DNA from: Lunularia cruciata
Taxonomy: Eukaryota > Streptophyta > Marchantiopsida > Lunulariales > Lunulariaceae
DNA: 64,000 nt
Reading direction: 5' to 3'
NCBI GenBank assembly: GCA_948567375.1
Contig: OX419757.1
Location: 41,292,001 to 41,356,000 of the forward strand
Shown: positions 22,581-33,686 of the stretch, one piece after another
Layout: the number at the start of each line of letters is the position of its first letter
Numbering within the stretch: position 1 is the stretch's first letter
Notes under the pieces: generated by a model
The model's input: only the letters and a program-made list of their open reading frames with translations
The model's database searches: none
Told to the model about the DNA's origin: nothing
Program-made: the position numbers and the translations under genes

Positions 22581-24081
22581 TATAATACTCCAAAGATAGG
22601 AGATCTAAAGAGAAACACACCATGAGAAACACACAATTTCACACTCAAACCTCAGAAGCCCCAAGGTTCACCTTCTCTTTATTATATAGACAAAGAGGAT
22701 CTCCTCCAAGGAAGCCCCACCATAGGATTAGGCACATAGATAAGTGACATGTCAGCAAGCTCAACCCTTGGATTACTTACTTGGATGGGTAACATGTTGG
22801 TCCTACTCCTATTTGGTTGGTCAAATAAGCTTTGACTAGAGGGAATCTTTTAGGGAATCTTCTTGTAGGAATCTCAAAATCACATGGGTGAGGTATCATT
22901 GGAAAGCTCTTGATGAGACAAATCAAGGGGAGGGAAGGCCAACCTTTTCTTTGTAAGAGGGAGGAATCTACACATTTTCAAGGCCTATTTCATCCATTTA
23001 GGCTTCCAAAATTATCTTCAAAGATTTTAGGCATATTTTGGTTTTTATTCTATTAGTAGAAGTCCCCTTTTGTAATACTCCGAGGACAAGAGAAGAGAGA
23101 AAACACAGATTGCACACTCAAACATTTGATGCCCCAAGGGAGCACCTTCTCTTTATTATATAGACAAAGAGGATCTCCTCCAAGGAAGCTCCACCATAGG
23201 ATTAGGGACACATATAGGTGACATGTCAGCAAGCTCCACCCTTGGATTACTTACTTGGATGGGTGACCTGTCTGGTCTAGGTCCTATTTGGTTGGTCAAA
23301 TAAGCTTTGACCGGAGGGAATCTTTTAGGGAATCTTCCTGTAGGAATCTCAGAATCACATGAGTAAGGTACCGTTGGAAAGCTCTTGATGAGACAAAGCA
23401 AGGGGGAGGGAAGGCCAGACTTTCCTTCATTGGGGGGGGGGGAATCTGCACATTTTTGAGGCCTAATTCATCCGTTTAGGCCTCCGAAATTGCCTTCAAA
23501 GATTTCAGGTATATTTCGGTTCCTACTCTATTAGTAGAAGTCCCCTTTTGGTGATACCTCTTTCTGATCTGTTTAGTCCATCATGTGTAACATCCTTCCA
23601 GATGTTATCAAACCAATTCTCACCTTTAAATCATATGTCTAGCTATTGGTTCTAAGGTTCTCAAGTCTATTTCGGTTTCTGCCCTATTAGTAGAAGTACT
23701 CTTTTGGTGATACTTCTATCTGATCTATTTTGACCATCATGTATAACATCATTCTAGATGTTACCAAACCAAATTTCACATCTAGATCATATGGCTAACC
23801 CTTGGTATTACACCTTTTGATGATACATCTTTCTAATCTATTTAGTCCATCATATGTAGCATCCTTCTATATATTACCAAACCAATTCTCACCTTTAAAT
23901 CATATGTCTAGCTATTGGTTCTAAGGTTTTCAAGTCTAATTTGGTTTCTACCCTATTAGTAGAAGAACTCTTTTGGTGATACTTCTATCTAATCTATTTT
24001 TTCCATCATGTACAACATCATTTAAAATGTTACCAAACCAAATTTCACATCTAGATCATATGGCTAGCTCTTGGTATTACA
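22581..24081 (-). repeat. Family B 3' LTR, interrupted by a solo LTR
   Basis: The LTR consists of 22581-23070 plus 23818-24081 (754 bp), with 23071-23817 being the inserted solo LTR and its target copy. The distal terminus is mutated (TATAATACTC for TGTAATACTC); the proximal one reads GGTATTACA on the plus strand. It matches the 5' LTR at 32928-33686 along its length. Confidence 0.9.
23071..23812 (-). repeat. Solo family B LTR inside a family B LTR, duplication CCTTT
   Basis: 742 bp from TGTAATACTCC to GGTATTACA (plus strand), flanked by CCTTT at 23066-23070 and 23813-23817. Both termini are intact TG...CA, unlike the host LTR. It includes a G run at 23433-23441. Confidence 0.92.
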
Positions 24082-24098
24082 CAACTCCCTCCTTTTAA
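24082..24098 (-). other. Polypurine tract
   Basis: Minus strand reads AAAAGGAGGGAG next to the 3' LTR, the expected start site for plus-strand DNA synthesis. Confidence 0.8.
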
Positions 24099-25640
24099 GA
24101 CGCAACGTCCTCATTGTGCAATTGTTGCTCAAACGCTTGCACAAATAGTTGTGCATGGGTCAAGTTGGCAGTAAGCTCCCAAGTTTCCTCATAGAGAAGG
24201 TAATCTTTCCATTGTACCAGGTAGTCCACCCGTGGATGGTCAGTATTATGCATGCATTTTTGGAGGATACGCTCCACTTTATATTCCTCTGTGCCATCAA
24301 TGAGTGTCGGACAAGGGTGAATGTCTTGTGTAGAATGACAGTGGCCCAATCGAGCAATATATCTACATAGTATGAAAACATGGAACATTGGATGGATCTT
24401 CATGTGTGGTGGTAGCTCAAGGTGATGAGCCACAACATTGACTCGACAAAGAATATAAAAAGGCCAAATAAAACGGGGTTTGAGCTTACAAGGGCCAACT
24501 AGTGTAAGGTTGGTTGTAGATAGCCACAGCTGATCCCCAACATTGAAATCCATGTGCCTACTGTATGCATCAACATATTGCTTCTGTTGATTTTGTGCAA
24601 TTTGCAATCTGTGCTTGGCATGCTCCATTCCTTGTTGGATTCTAGAAACAAATGTGTTGACTACATCGACCTTGGTAGCCACCGGACAGATCCTCATCAA
24701 GATAAAAGGTGTGAAGGGATGCTCACTATACATGAGGAAGAATGGAGTAACATGGGTGGATGCATTCACCAAATTATTGTAAGCAAATTCCACCAATGGG
24801 AGTAGAGTGTCTCACCTCTCTTGCTCCTCTAAGGTGAAGCCGCATAACATGTCCTCAATAGTGCAATTAGCCAGCTCTAGTTGTCCATTTGTTTGGGGGT
24901 GGTAAGCTATGGACATGGCCAACTTGGTTTTGAAGAAACCAAAGAGTGTTTGCCAAAACAAATTTGGTGAATTGAGTGCTTCTATCGGTGATGAGTACTT
25001 GAGACAAGCCATGGTGAGAGAAGATTGCATCTAAGTATAATTGAGCTAGTTGCGGAGCGGTAACATCCTTTTTGGTAGAGCGTACATGAATCATTTTGCT
25101 GAGCCGGTCCACAAAGACCATGATGGAGTCAAAACCTAAGGTAGTCTTGGATAATTCACAGACGAGATCCATACTCACCTATTCCCAATGTTGTGTAGGA
25201 GTGGGGAGAGGTTGAAGGAGCACTACATGAGCTTGATTAGAAGCTTTGTTCTTTTGATAGAGTAGGCAGCTGCACACATAGTCCATCACGCTATTGCTTA
25301 TCTTGGGCCTATAGTAATGGCACTGGACTACATCCAAGGTCTTGTCCACTCCGACATGACATCCAATGGTTGAATCATGACATTTTGTTAGAATGGTAGT
25401 ACATAATTTTGGGACATTTGGGATCCATAATCTGCCATCACAAAAGGTTAGTCCTTGGGTGTTGGTGATGCCTTTAGATGATTGTACTCCTACAATTTGT
25501 GGATCAGTTTTTGTAGCAGCCAAAATCTTTGGCCAGAATTTAGCGTTAGTCTTAACCTCTATCACCAAATTATTTGTCATTGGCATGCGGGTGAATGCAT
25601 TTGCAAGTTGCTTCTTACCTTCCACATAGGTGACTATCAT
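24095..25640 (-). pseudogene. Family B integrase with chromodomain
   Basis: Read from high to low coordinates: the zinc-binding domain (25179-25640; CHDSTIGCHVGVDKTLD, then CSCLLYQKNKA), the catalytic core (LVCELSKTTLGFDSIMVFVD near 25120-25170), HHGLSQVLITDRSTQFTKF, and SLPPPNKWTTRA in place of YHPQTDGQTE. A 233-residue open frame (24095-24796) then covers the C-terminal domain (VEFAYNNLVNASTHVTPFFL, KLKPRFIWPFYI) and the chromodomain (EEYKVERILQKC, YLVQWKDYLLYEETWE). That frame is the longest transposon ORF apart from the family A one at 33578-34345. Frameshifts near 24800 and 24900-25030 break the whole. Confidence 0.85.
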
Positions 25641-25649
25641 GTTGAAGTA

Positions 25650-26063
25650 TTTTTGCCACTCTGCCCACCAAATCTGGCAATGAGATAGATCTTTCTACAT
25701 CTTGAGGTAGACTAGAGGTTTGTGGTTTGTCTCTACTACAAATGCCTTCTCACCCAAATAGTGTTTCCAATGCTAGGTTGCAAGGACAATGGCCAGCTCT
25801 TCTTGTTTTTTGGTGTGATAGTTGCACTTTACCAATAACAACTTTTGAGAGAAATATGAAATTGGATGCCATCCATCATGCGACTCTTGTTGTAGGACTG
25901 CTTTTATTGCTAAGCTTGATGTATCTATAGCCAACTTGATTGGACATTTTGGGTCATACCACTTCAATATTGGTGCATGTAGCAAGGTGGCTTTCAATTC
26001 TTGAAAGGCCAACTCTTGTACGGTTCTCCATGTCCACCTCTTCCCCTTGCCAAGTAGTGCCAT
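25650..26063 (-). pseudogene. Family B RNase H
   Basis: An open 96-codon stretch (25773-26063) reads LAFQELKATLLHAPILKWYD and then KLAIDTSSLAIKAVLQQE, which is the RNase H entry with its Asp. YFSQKLLLVKCNYHTKKQEE follows. The final quarter, towards the integrase, is broken. Confidence 0.8.
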
Positions 26064-26765
26064 TAAAAGCTATGCAACCTTGGAGAAGTCTTTGACAAAT
26101 TGATGATAGAATCCCGTCAACCCCAAGAAGCTCTTGAGTTGAATCTGATCTTCTAGGGCACGCCATTTTTGAATACCCTCTGCACTTACTCTATGCCCTA
26201 AGTAGTCTATTTCAGACTTGCCAAACTTACACTTTGAGAGTTTGGCGTACAATCAATTTTGTCTTAGAATCTAGAGGGCTTCTTGTAGATATTGTTTGTG
26301 TTTCATCATTGTGCTACTGTATACTAAGATGTCATCCAATAAAAAATAACAAATTTATCCAAATATGGACAAAATATGTCATTCATTAGACTCATGAAAG
26401 TGGCAAGTGCATTGGTGAGGCCAAAAGGCATCACAAGATACTCAAAGTGGCCATACCTGGTTTGAAAGGCAGTTTTGTACACATCCTCCTGTGCAATTTG
26501 GATTTGATTGTAACCGCCCCGCAAGTCCAGTTTGGTGAAGTGTCTTGCTTCATTGAGTTGATCAAACAGGTCATCCATGCAAGGTAAGGGATATTTGTTC
26601 TTTATTGTTTGTTCATGGAGATCCCAATAATCAATGCACATGCGCATTTTACCATCCTTCTCCTTCACAAACAAGATAGGAGCACCATATGGTGATACGC
26701 TAGGTAGGATGAACCCTTTTTGTAGCATATCCTCAATTTGATTCTTACACTCCTCCAACTCATGA
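26064..26765 (-). pseudogene. Family B reverse transcriptase
   Basis: A 144-codon open stretch (26324-26758) has [20 protein letters not shown], then [40 protein letters not shown] and [19 protein letters not shown]. The catalytic YxDD box lies just beyond and reads IFYWMTS in this frame, so it is lost by frameshift or mutation. The 26070-26252 stretch (LSKCKFGKSEIDYLGHRVSA) is the RT thumb. Order and spacing are normal for Ty3/gypsy. Confidence 0.85.
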
Positions 26766-27500
26766 GGTGATAGGCAATATGGGGCCTTACAAGGAGATGT
26801 CTTCCCTGGAAGTGTCTCAATTTTATGATCTACTCTCCTTTTTGGTGGTAATTTTCAGTAGATCATTGAGAAAGACATCTTGAAACTCATTTACCACATC
26901 CTTTAATTTCTCAAGAATTTGTCCATCAAGTTGTGCACTCTAGACTTCTCTTATTAGGCCCATGAAACATCTATCGGTCTTATAAATAGTTGTTGTTCCT
27001 ATGATATAGAGAGGCAATTCTTGTCTATGTGATTTTTCTTTAACCCTAATGATCAACCATTGGTGGGTTCTCACTACTTTCTTCCTCCAATCTACCATAG
27101 GGTTGCAATGCTCCATCCATGGCATGCCTAAGATTGCATCATAATGAGCTAATTGTATCACTCGCCACTCAATTGCTTCTTGATATTCTCCTATAGAGAG
27201 TGTTACTTGTCTAGGTAATGATTAAATCCTCTCTATTTGCATGTTAGGTAACATGCAAAAATGTCATCTCATCTCTCTCTAGATCCATTCCCAATCTTAT
27301 TGCAACAGAGCAAGACAAGAAATTCTTTATTGCTCTTGAATCTTTTAATACTCTCAGTTGATTTCCTTCTAGGACTCCATTCACAACAATCAATTGTGAG
27401 GTTACCTTTTGGGACCTTTGCACTCTCTTTTTCTTCCTTCCCTCACTTTTGTGCTTCCTTATTGAGCCAATAAGGCCACGATGTACATTTATTGGCAATC
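26766..27500 (-). pseudogene. Family B aspartic protease and linker
   Basis: Two frames carry the protease. At 27244-27498 there is LRVLKDSRAIKNFLSCSVAI, where the catalytic triad is D-S-R in place of D-S-G. At 26940-27161 there is AHYDAILGMPWMEHCNPMVD, the conserved ILGMPWL block. The mutated catalytic Gly and the frame change make it inactive. Confidence 0.75.
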
Positions 27501-28212
27501 TTTGTTTTCCAAAGTGATTTCAACCTCCTACTTTTCACTGTGTCTCTCCATGTTGTTCAAAGATTGCCTGTATGAAGGCCGAGGGCCTCTAGGGAGACAA
27601 GCACAACAATTGGTAGATATGTGCTCAACATGACCACAATTATAACAACGGCATTTTTCTTTGTGAGATCCTTCTACTCGTGGGACTCCATCTCTTTGTT
27701 CTTCTACCCGTCCTCGCTCTCTTTGAAACAATCATGCTCCTCAGTCTTAAAACCAAAGGTTGCTCAATTCCATCGGTATTGATCTACCCATGTGTGGCAT
27801 TTTTGCCCAATAATATTGAGGTGGAACTTTGCACATCCACCCAATGCCTTTGCTATTTTCTATGCACAAGCAATGGCTTTAAATACCGTGCAAGGATTTT
27901 GAACCATGACCTCTTGGCAAATCTGCTCCTTCAACCCTTGTTTGAAATTGTCAAGAGCCTCTACTAGACTCATACCGGTTATTGCAACTTGTAGATCTAG
28001 AAATGCCTCCACATACTCTTGTATGTTGTTCTTCTGTTTCAATCCCCATAGTTGGATGTGAGCCATCTACACAGAATCCACCGACTAGAAATTCTTCAGC
28101 AATCCTTCTTGCATTGCTGTCCATGTGACCTCCTTTCTCTCTGCCAACATAGATCATTCCCAAGCATCATACTATGTGAGGGCTTTATCGGTCAAGTATC
28201 CACATGCAAACA
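27501..28212 (-). pseudogene. Family B gag, C-terminal part with zinc knuckle
   Basis: At 27528-27731 the minus strand reads KCRCYNCGHVEHISTNCCAC, a C-x2-C-x4-H-x4-C knuckle followed by a basic tail. At 27860-28066 there is LDLQVAITGMSLVEALDNFK and LKEQICQEVMVQNPCTVFKA, typical capsid C-terminus, matching the relic at 1474-1728. It is interrupted at 28212 by the 3.76-kb insertion and resumes at 31979. Confidence 0.8.
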
Positions 28213-28229
28213 CTCTTTGTGACAACCCG

Positions 28230-29200
28230 GCAAATATAACTCTTGCGGTAATCAGGTAAGTAAAGTTCTTTCACATAGAGATACGATTCAGAATTGCTCA
28301 AATACAAAGTCAAACAGTAACAATCTCAATTCTTCTTGGTTGTGTCTTTAATCTCTTAGGTTAGAAACCACACCCAAAAGAGAGTAACAAGCACTGACTT
28401 GCAGCCTCCTCACAACAATTTGTCACACATAATCACAACTCCATCAAATCTTTCCAAACAATCTTGATTATGATGATTCAAGCTCTCTCAAAAATAGCAC
28501 TTCATTGAAAAACAACTTTGCCTCAAAATTGTGTTCTACCCCTCCATTGAAGGCACAACTTCCTTGATCAGAATTGCTTCACATCAACACTACGCTACAC
28601 TCACAAATGCAAAATACTACCAACTCTACAATTCTTCTCAGATTTGTCAAGGCATTGCTTTGATTGCACTTCACTTAGGATCAAACACACAGAGTAAATA
28701 TCAAGGCTATAGAATCTAACATCCAACAAACACATTGACTTGCACTTCAAAATTCTCCAAACACTTGCAATTACAAACACAATATTGATACGCAAATCAA
28801 GCTCAAGCAACAAGCATTGCTTCATAGCACTTTGCTTTATCTATTCTTAGAAATTATGAGCATTGAACAACATATGACTGCGAATGCCACCTTTAAATAG
28901 GCAAAGCACTTCTAGCATTTAACTAACAACTATAACATTCTACAACAACTCTTCTAACCTATTGATCCAAAATGACAATGCATCGCTTCATATCTGCCTC
29001 TTCAAATCTCAAAACTGTTACTACTCCAATCTGATGTCTACCTCTTCCTCAACTTCCAATCCAGAAGTAACCTCACACACTACTCTATCCTCGGGTTTCA
29101 CAACTACTAATTCTTCTACCAATTTTAACACTTCTTCTTCCTGATCTACAATTCCCGTCATAAGGAACCTTTCTAATTCTCTATCTCCCGATCCACTCTT
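28230..29200. other. Long non-coding tail of the gag insertion
   Basis: AT-rich, with no coherent reading frame. It would be the 3' untranslated side if the minus-strand ORFs of the insertion form one unit. There is a TTTAAATAGG box near 28890. Confidence 0.4.
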
Positions 29201-29250
29201 CTCTAATATCTCCAATTAAAACTCTGAAGATATTTGTACTCTTATGTCAT

Positions 29251-30657
29251 CTACTTGAGCTTTGCTCTTACATTCTTCTGAAGTTTATCTATCTCCAACT
29301 TTACTAAATCTAATCTGATTGTGATATTGTCTTCTAATTCCAATATCTTCCTATCTACACGAGTTTTGAGACTAATCAGCAAGGCATTCAAATCTTTATC
29401 CTTTGCATTTCTCGTCCTTGTCTCCTGCACCAACAACTTCAACTCGTGCAATCTAGTTTCTTCAATTCTTACACTAGGTTCTATACTTAGCATTGGATTC
29501 ATCTTCATGACAATCTCCTTCAATGGCTTGAGTCTCATCCTCCTCTCACGCTCTCTATCTGCCGGCCAATCTTCTCTGTACATTGCTAGTTCAGCCTCAA
29601 ATTTGGCTTTCATAGTCTCCTTCTTCTTCTCCAAACTACAAAGTAGCTCCCGTAATCTTTCTTCTTCTCTATATCTCACTGTCAACTCTCTTTGCTAGAG
29701 CTGCTTCTTCTCTTCTACACTCTCCATCATTCTATCAAGCTCTTGCTCCTTCTCTGCTACTCTCACCATAGCATGGATAATTTCTAATCATGAATCAGCA
29801 AATTGCTATTTCAAGATTTCATACTCTGCTATCTGTCTTTCCCTTGCTATGACATTCTGCCCTATTACTTGCTCTCTACTTCCCACTTCCTTCTTTAAGT
29901 TTTCAATCACTTGATTTTGTACTACTACATCTACTCGTAGTACTTCCCTCTCCTCCTCACCTTGGATTATACTCTTCTTCAACTCCGAGTTCTCTTCCTC
30001 TAATTTTGCTAATACTTGCAACACACTCTTCACTTTTGGACACTTTGGCTGCATCTCTTTCTTCTTCTGCTCCAACTTTATCAACAACGAGCACACAACC
30101 TCCCATAGATACTCTACTCCTTCACTTTGTTTACCTCAAACTGTGGGATTTTCTCCTTTTTTGCTTCTTCTTCACTTGAAAGTCGCCTTCTTAGCCGTAA
30201 TCACCTTATTGGAATGGATTCTTTGCTCCCCAAACTTCCACTTCCTTTCTCTTACTTGGTCCCGCTTCATACTTCACTTTCCTTTTGGAATAGACTCCTC
30301 TCTGAATGGTCATCCTCTTCTCCTCCTTCTTTGGAACTTTGTCTTTGCATCTCGGGTTACATTCTTCCTCCATTTCCAGCTTTCCTCTTCCTCCTTGGGT
30401 ACCAATTGCATCTCTACTCCATCTTCACTCTTGCTGCTTGCTTCACCACTCTGCAATGTGAGTTTAGGTTCTTCCTCCTTCTCCGAGTCTTTTGACTTGT
30501 ACTCGGCTTTGCCTTCTGATTCTTCACTTGACAATGCAATTACCACCAAGTCTTTCCTTGGGTTCATCTTCTTGGTCTTTTGAGGTCTTGTCACCACTAC
30601 TTCTTCTTCTTCTTCCCATCGACTCCTCTTCTTTGAATTTGGAGTGTTCACTTTCAA
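29251..30657 (-). pseudogene. Coiled-coil and acidic region of the inserted protein
   Basis: Three open minus-strand stretches in series. At 30310-30657 there is a lysine/glutamate-rich nuclear-type segment (NSKKRSRWEEEEE, VIALSSEESEGKAEYKSKDS). At 29806-30096 there is a heptad-rich coiled coil (LAKLEEENSELKKSIIQGEE). At 29251-29685 there is a second coiled coil (LRELLCSLEKKKETMKAKFE; LISLKTRVDRKILELEDNI). They probably belonged to one protein with the domain at 30705-31412, now split by frame changes and stops. Function unknown. Confidence 0.55.
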
Positions 30658-30704
30658 CTACACGCTTTGCCCATTTGTGTGTAGTACTCATCATTGCTCC
30701 TTAT

Positions 30705-31412
30705 CTACAAGATGTATTGCTGCTCCTCCACATCAACATCTCTTCTCAAATTGGAGTGGAAGTGCGACACCATCTTGTGTCTCTCCGCCATGTTCAACAA
30801 ATTCAATCCCAAGTAGAAGTGGACTGCAAACGGCACAATGTAGTGTGGAGGCAACTTGTCTTGCAAGTTCCACACCATTTGTCTTGTATGGTGCTGAAAA
30901 CACTTTGCCCAATTGATCGGTTCCCCTTCAAACATATTATGGAAGAATGTTGCTTGATGTTTCATCACACAAGTGGTTTGCTCCGGCTTCAAGATAGCTA
31001 TCATTGCCCCTATGATGCCTCTCCTCACAGTGTCCTTATAGCTCTTGACCTTATAACCATTCTTTGTGTGTTTTGAAGAGAAGGCATCTCTCACTTCTTG
31101 GGTTTCTTCAGCTACCTCTCCTTTCCCCAAGAATGTAGCTCCTTGCTCTTCACCCACTTCTCTTCCAAGTACTAATCTCCAATCTGACTCCATCCAACAA
31201 GCCGGATTTCCTCTCTTATCTTCTCTCTTGGGCCCATCGAGACATTTACTCTCGATAATCTCAGTCATGAAACTTGGAAAGCTAATGTTCCAGTTCCATG
31301 CCAAGAATGTGATCCAAAGCTTGCTCAAGACTTCAATTCTGGTGATCATATCTAATCTCCAAATCACACGATTTCTCACTACAAATTCCGAGTTCTTCTT
31401 CCCACCTCCCAT
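30705..31412 (-). CDS. Unfamiliar 235-residue domain in the gag insertion
   Basis: Open minus-strand frame starting MGGGKKNSEF. The part VRRGIIGAMIAILKPEQTTC followed by HATF-like sequence (KHQATFFHNMFEGEPINWAK) and RQMVWNLQDKLPPHYIVPFA recalls the conserved core of plant transposon-associated proteins of the Transposase_32 or plant-mobile-domain kind. I make that match from general resemblance only. It ends in a charged tail (SNLRRDVDVEEQQ) and is followed by the acidic and coiled-coil stretches. The start is the first Met of the frame; a more upstream start is possible. Possibly the N-terminal half of a longer broken gene. Confidence 0.45.
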   Translation of the reverse strand: MGGGKKNSEFVVRNRVIWRLDMITRIEVLSKLWITFLAWNWNISFPSFMTEIIESKCLDGPKREDKRGNPACWMESDWRLVLGREVGEEQGATFLGKGEVAEETQEVRDAFSSKHTKNGYKVKSYKDTVRRGIIGAMIAILKPEQTTCVMKHQATFFHNMFEGEPINWAKCFQHHTRQMVWNLQDKLPPHYIVPFAVHFYLGLNLLNMAERHKMVSHFHSNLRRDVDVEEQQYIL

Positions 31413-31973
31413 CTTACTCTCCTCTTCTTTGGGTTGGTGGCTACTCTTCTAATTAATTCTTGGACTAACTCTCCTATCTTCCTCTTGACACACCAACCGT
31501 TTCTCTTACTACACTTCCTTTCCCACAATCTCCCTTAAGAAAACTCCTTAATGGCAATGCAAAATTACTTATCATCTCTATCCCGAGTCTTATAGTGGTG
31601 CACCTTCTCCGTCTTTCTTCACTTTGAGTTTCTACCAAGAAATCACACCTCTTTCATGCTCTTATCATTGTCAATTTCCCCCCGCTCATAGGCCAGCCAT
31701 TTTTGTGTGCGTTACCTTCTTGAATGTCCAACCCCAAAGGAAATTTGTTACACTATCCTCACCTCGGGTTGAGCACCCCTAAGCCAAAGTCTCCCTACTT
31801 GAATGCTAACAGGGCAAATCCAAGTACTTTGCCTTCCAACACGAAGTCACTTTACCTTGGGTTACAACCCAAAGACACTAATCTTTACCTTTTGATGTCA
31901 TACAGGCCCAATATGACTTCTTCTATACACTTATTCTTCAAAAATAAGAAAAAACAAAAAGGTGGGTACCACA
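31413..31973. other. Presumed 5' flank of the inserted gene
   Basis: Non-coding. If the insertion is one minus-strand transcription unit, this holds its promoter and leader. No clear TATA box was assigned. Confidence 0.35.
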
Positions 31974-31978
31974 CGCTT

Positions 31979-32340
31979 GTAGCATGCTCAGTGATCTATG
32001 TTGAGAACAATCAGAAATATTGATTCATTCTCAAGATCCAGTTCTCCACTACTCTCATTATATGCTGCTCCTTGTAAGGCTTGATGTTGCATGTCTTCTT
32101 CATCTGGAGTAGCAATGTGGCTTCATCGTTGACTAGGTTTGTAGGCACGGGTACTTCTCCAAGTACTTCAATCGTAAGTACTGGATTTTGAGATGGCTCT
32201 TCTTCTTGCATTGCTTGATCATTCTTGAGGGTTTGTATTTGACTTTGTAATGCCTCCATGGTCATCTTAATCTCTCAAAATTTGTTCAACATCCCTTGCA
32301 TTCCTTGCACCAACTCCTGCAACTACGGATCCATGGTTCC
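31979..32340 (-). pseudogene. Family B gag, N-terminal part
   Basis: Open minus-strand stretch at 32011-32265 reads MEALQSQIQTLKNDQAMQEE, then EATLLLQMKKTCNIKPYKEQ and VVENWILRMNQYF. It matches the gag relic at 980-1230. It is separated from the rest of gag by the 28218-31973 insertion. Confidence 0.75.
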
Positions 32341-32915
32341 TACAACACTCAATTGCTATTGTCTACTTCAATAGAGATTTAATATGATCACTCTGGAGTG
32401 CACACAAACTATTGGAACTACCATTAGGAACTCAAAAGCTACCACTCATAGATAATATTCCTCACCAAAATTTATGACCACAAAATCTCTAAACATCATT
32501 TTTGGTCTCACTACATAATGAATTTCTACTTGAGTGTTGAAAGGGAAAGGATTTGGGACATTCAAATCCATCACAAAAAAACATAGATTGTCAAATGCAA
32601 CTCTCTATTGTAAATTACTATAGGCAAATCACCGGGTTTGGCAAATTCATCACTATATCCATGAACTCTACTCCAAAGTGAACAAGATACACTTTCACTT
32701 GCTCATGCTGAATGTACATAATCTTGATGTGGAATGGATTCAAGAACTGAAAGCAAAGTGTTGGATAGTACTCCTGGAGCCTCCATTCCATCCTCTCTCT
32801 AGCACACTCCTAATCTACCAATTACACTAAGATGTCTCGCCTCAAAAAATTACTCAATCTCAGTAGACCATGTTCTTCCAAGGGAGTGATCCGCTCTCTT
32901 GGATGACAGCACCTA
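32341..32915 (-). other. Family B leader
   Basis: Untranslated leader between primer site and gag. No coding potential recognised. Confidence 0.5.
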
Positions 32916-32927
32916 CTCTGATACCAT
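32916..32927 (-). other. Primer binding site of family B element
   Basis: Minus strand reads ATGGTATCAGAG, the initiator tRNA-Met type, abutting the 5' LTR. Confidence 0.88.
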
Positions 32928-33686
32928 TGTAATAATCCAAGGATAGGATACCTAAAGGGAAACACACCATGAGAAATACACAATTTCACACTCAAACTTT
33001 TGATGCCCCAAAGGAACACCTTCTCTTTATTATATAGACAAAGAGGATATACTCCAAGGAAGCTCCACCATAAGATTAGGCACATAGATAGGGGACATGT
33101 CAAAAAGCTCCACCCTTGGATTACTTACTTGGATGGGTGACATGTTGGTCTTGGTCCTATCTGGTTGGTCAAACAAGCTCTGACCAAAGGGAATCTTTTA
33201 GGGAATCTTCCTATAGGAATCTCAAAATCACGTGGTTGAGATACCATTGGCAAGCTCTTGACAAGAAAAACTAGGGGAGAGCAAAGGCAAGCATTTCCTT
33301 TATTGGGGGGTGGAGGGAATCTACACATTTTTGAGGCCTAATTCATTTGTTTAGGCTTCCAAAATTGCCTTCAAAGATTTCAAGCATATTTTGGTTCCTA
33401 CTCTATTAGTAGAAGTCCCCTTTTGGTGATACCTCTTTCTGATCTGTTTAGTCCATCATGTGTAATATCCTTCCAGATGTTACCAAACCAATTTTCACCT
33501 TTAAATCATATGTCTAGTTGTTGTTTTAAGGTTTTAAAGTCTATTTTGAGTTTTGTCCTAATAGTAGAAGTACTCTTTTGGTGATACTTCTATTTGAACT
33601 ATTTTTTCCATTATGTATAACATCATTCAAGATGTTACTTAACCAAATTTCACATCTAGATCATATGGCTAGCTCTTGGTATTATA
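32928..33686 (-). repeat. Family B 5' LTR
   Basis: 759 bp, TGTAATAATCC to GGTATTATA on the plus strand; the outer terminus has mutated from CA to TA. A TATA-like TATATAATAAAG (minus strand) at about 33025-33040 is the likely promoter. It is followed by the target copy GATGC. Confidence 0.9.

Larger units (their letters stand above)
28218..31973 (-). mobile_element. 3.76-kb insertion in gag with TGTG...CACA ends
   Basis: Starts TGTGACAACCCGG and ends GGGTACCACA on the plus strand. The flanking 5-bp sequences are CTCTT (28213-28217) and CGCTT (31974-31978), identical but for one base. The surrounding gag reads across the insertion (ITEHATS then VFACGYL), which supports these edges. The ends share a short imperfect inverted repeat (TGTG..ACCC). 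I see no long direct repeat at the two ends, no primer site, and no RT or transposase domain. The coding content is on the minus strand. It could be a non-autonomous LTR-type element that lost an LTR, or a DNA transposon carrying host-like sequence. Confidence 0.65.
22581..33686 (-). mobile_element. Family B Ty3/gypsy chromovirus, near full length, nested
   Basis: 11.1-kb minus-strand element with both LTRs, primer site, polypurine tract and the gag-protease-RT-RNase H-integrase-chromodomain order. It is flanked by perfect 5-bp target duplications GATGC (22576-22580 and 33687-33691) and splits the integrase of a family A copy. It carries two younger insertions: a solo LTR in its 3' LTR and a 3.76-kb unit in gag. 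Without these it would be about 6.6 kb. Reading frames are broken, so it is no longer autonomous. Confidence 0.92.

Noticed and set aside
29321-30583. Plus-strand ORFs rich in Ser/Leu/Phe
   Set aside because: They are antisense shadows of the glutamate/lysine-rich coiled-coil frames on the minus strand.
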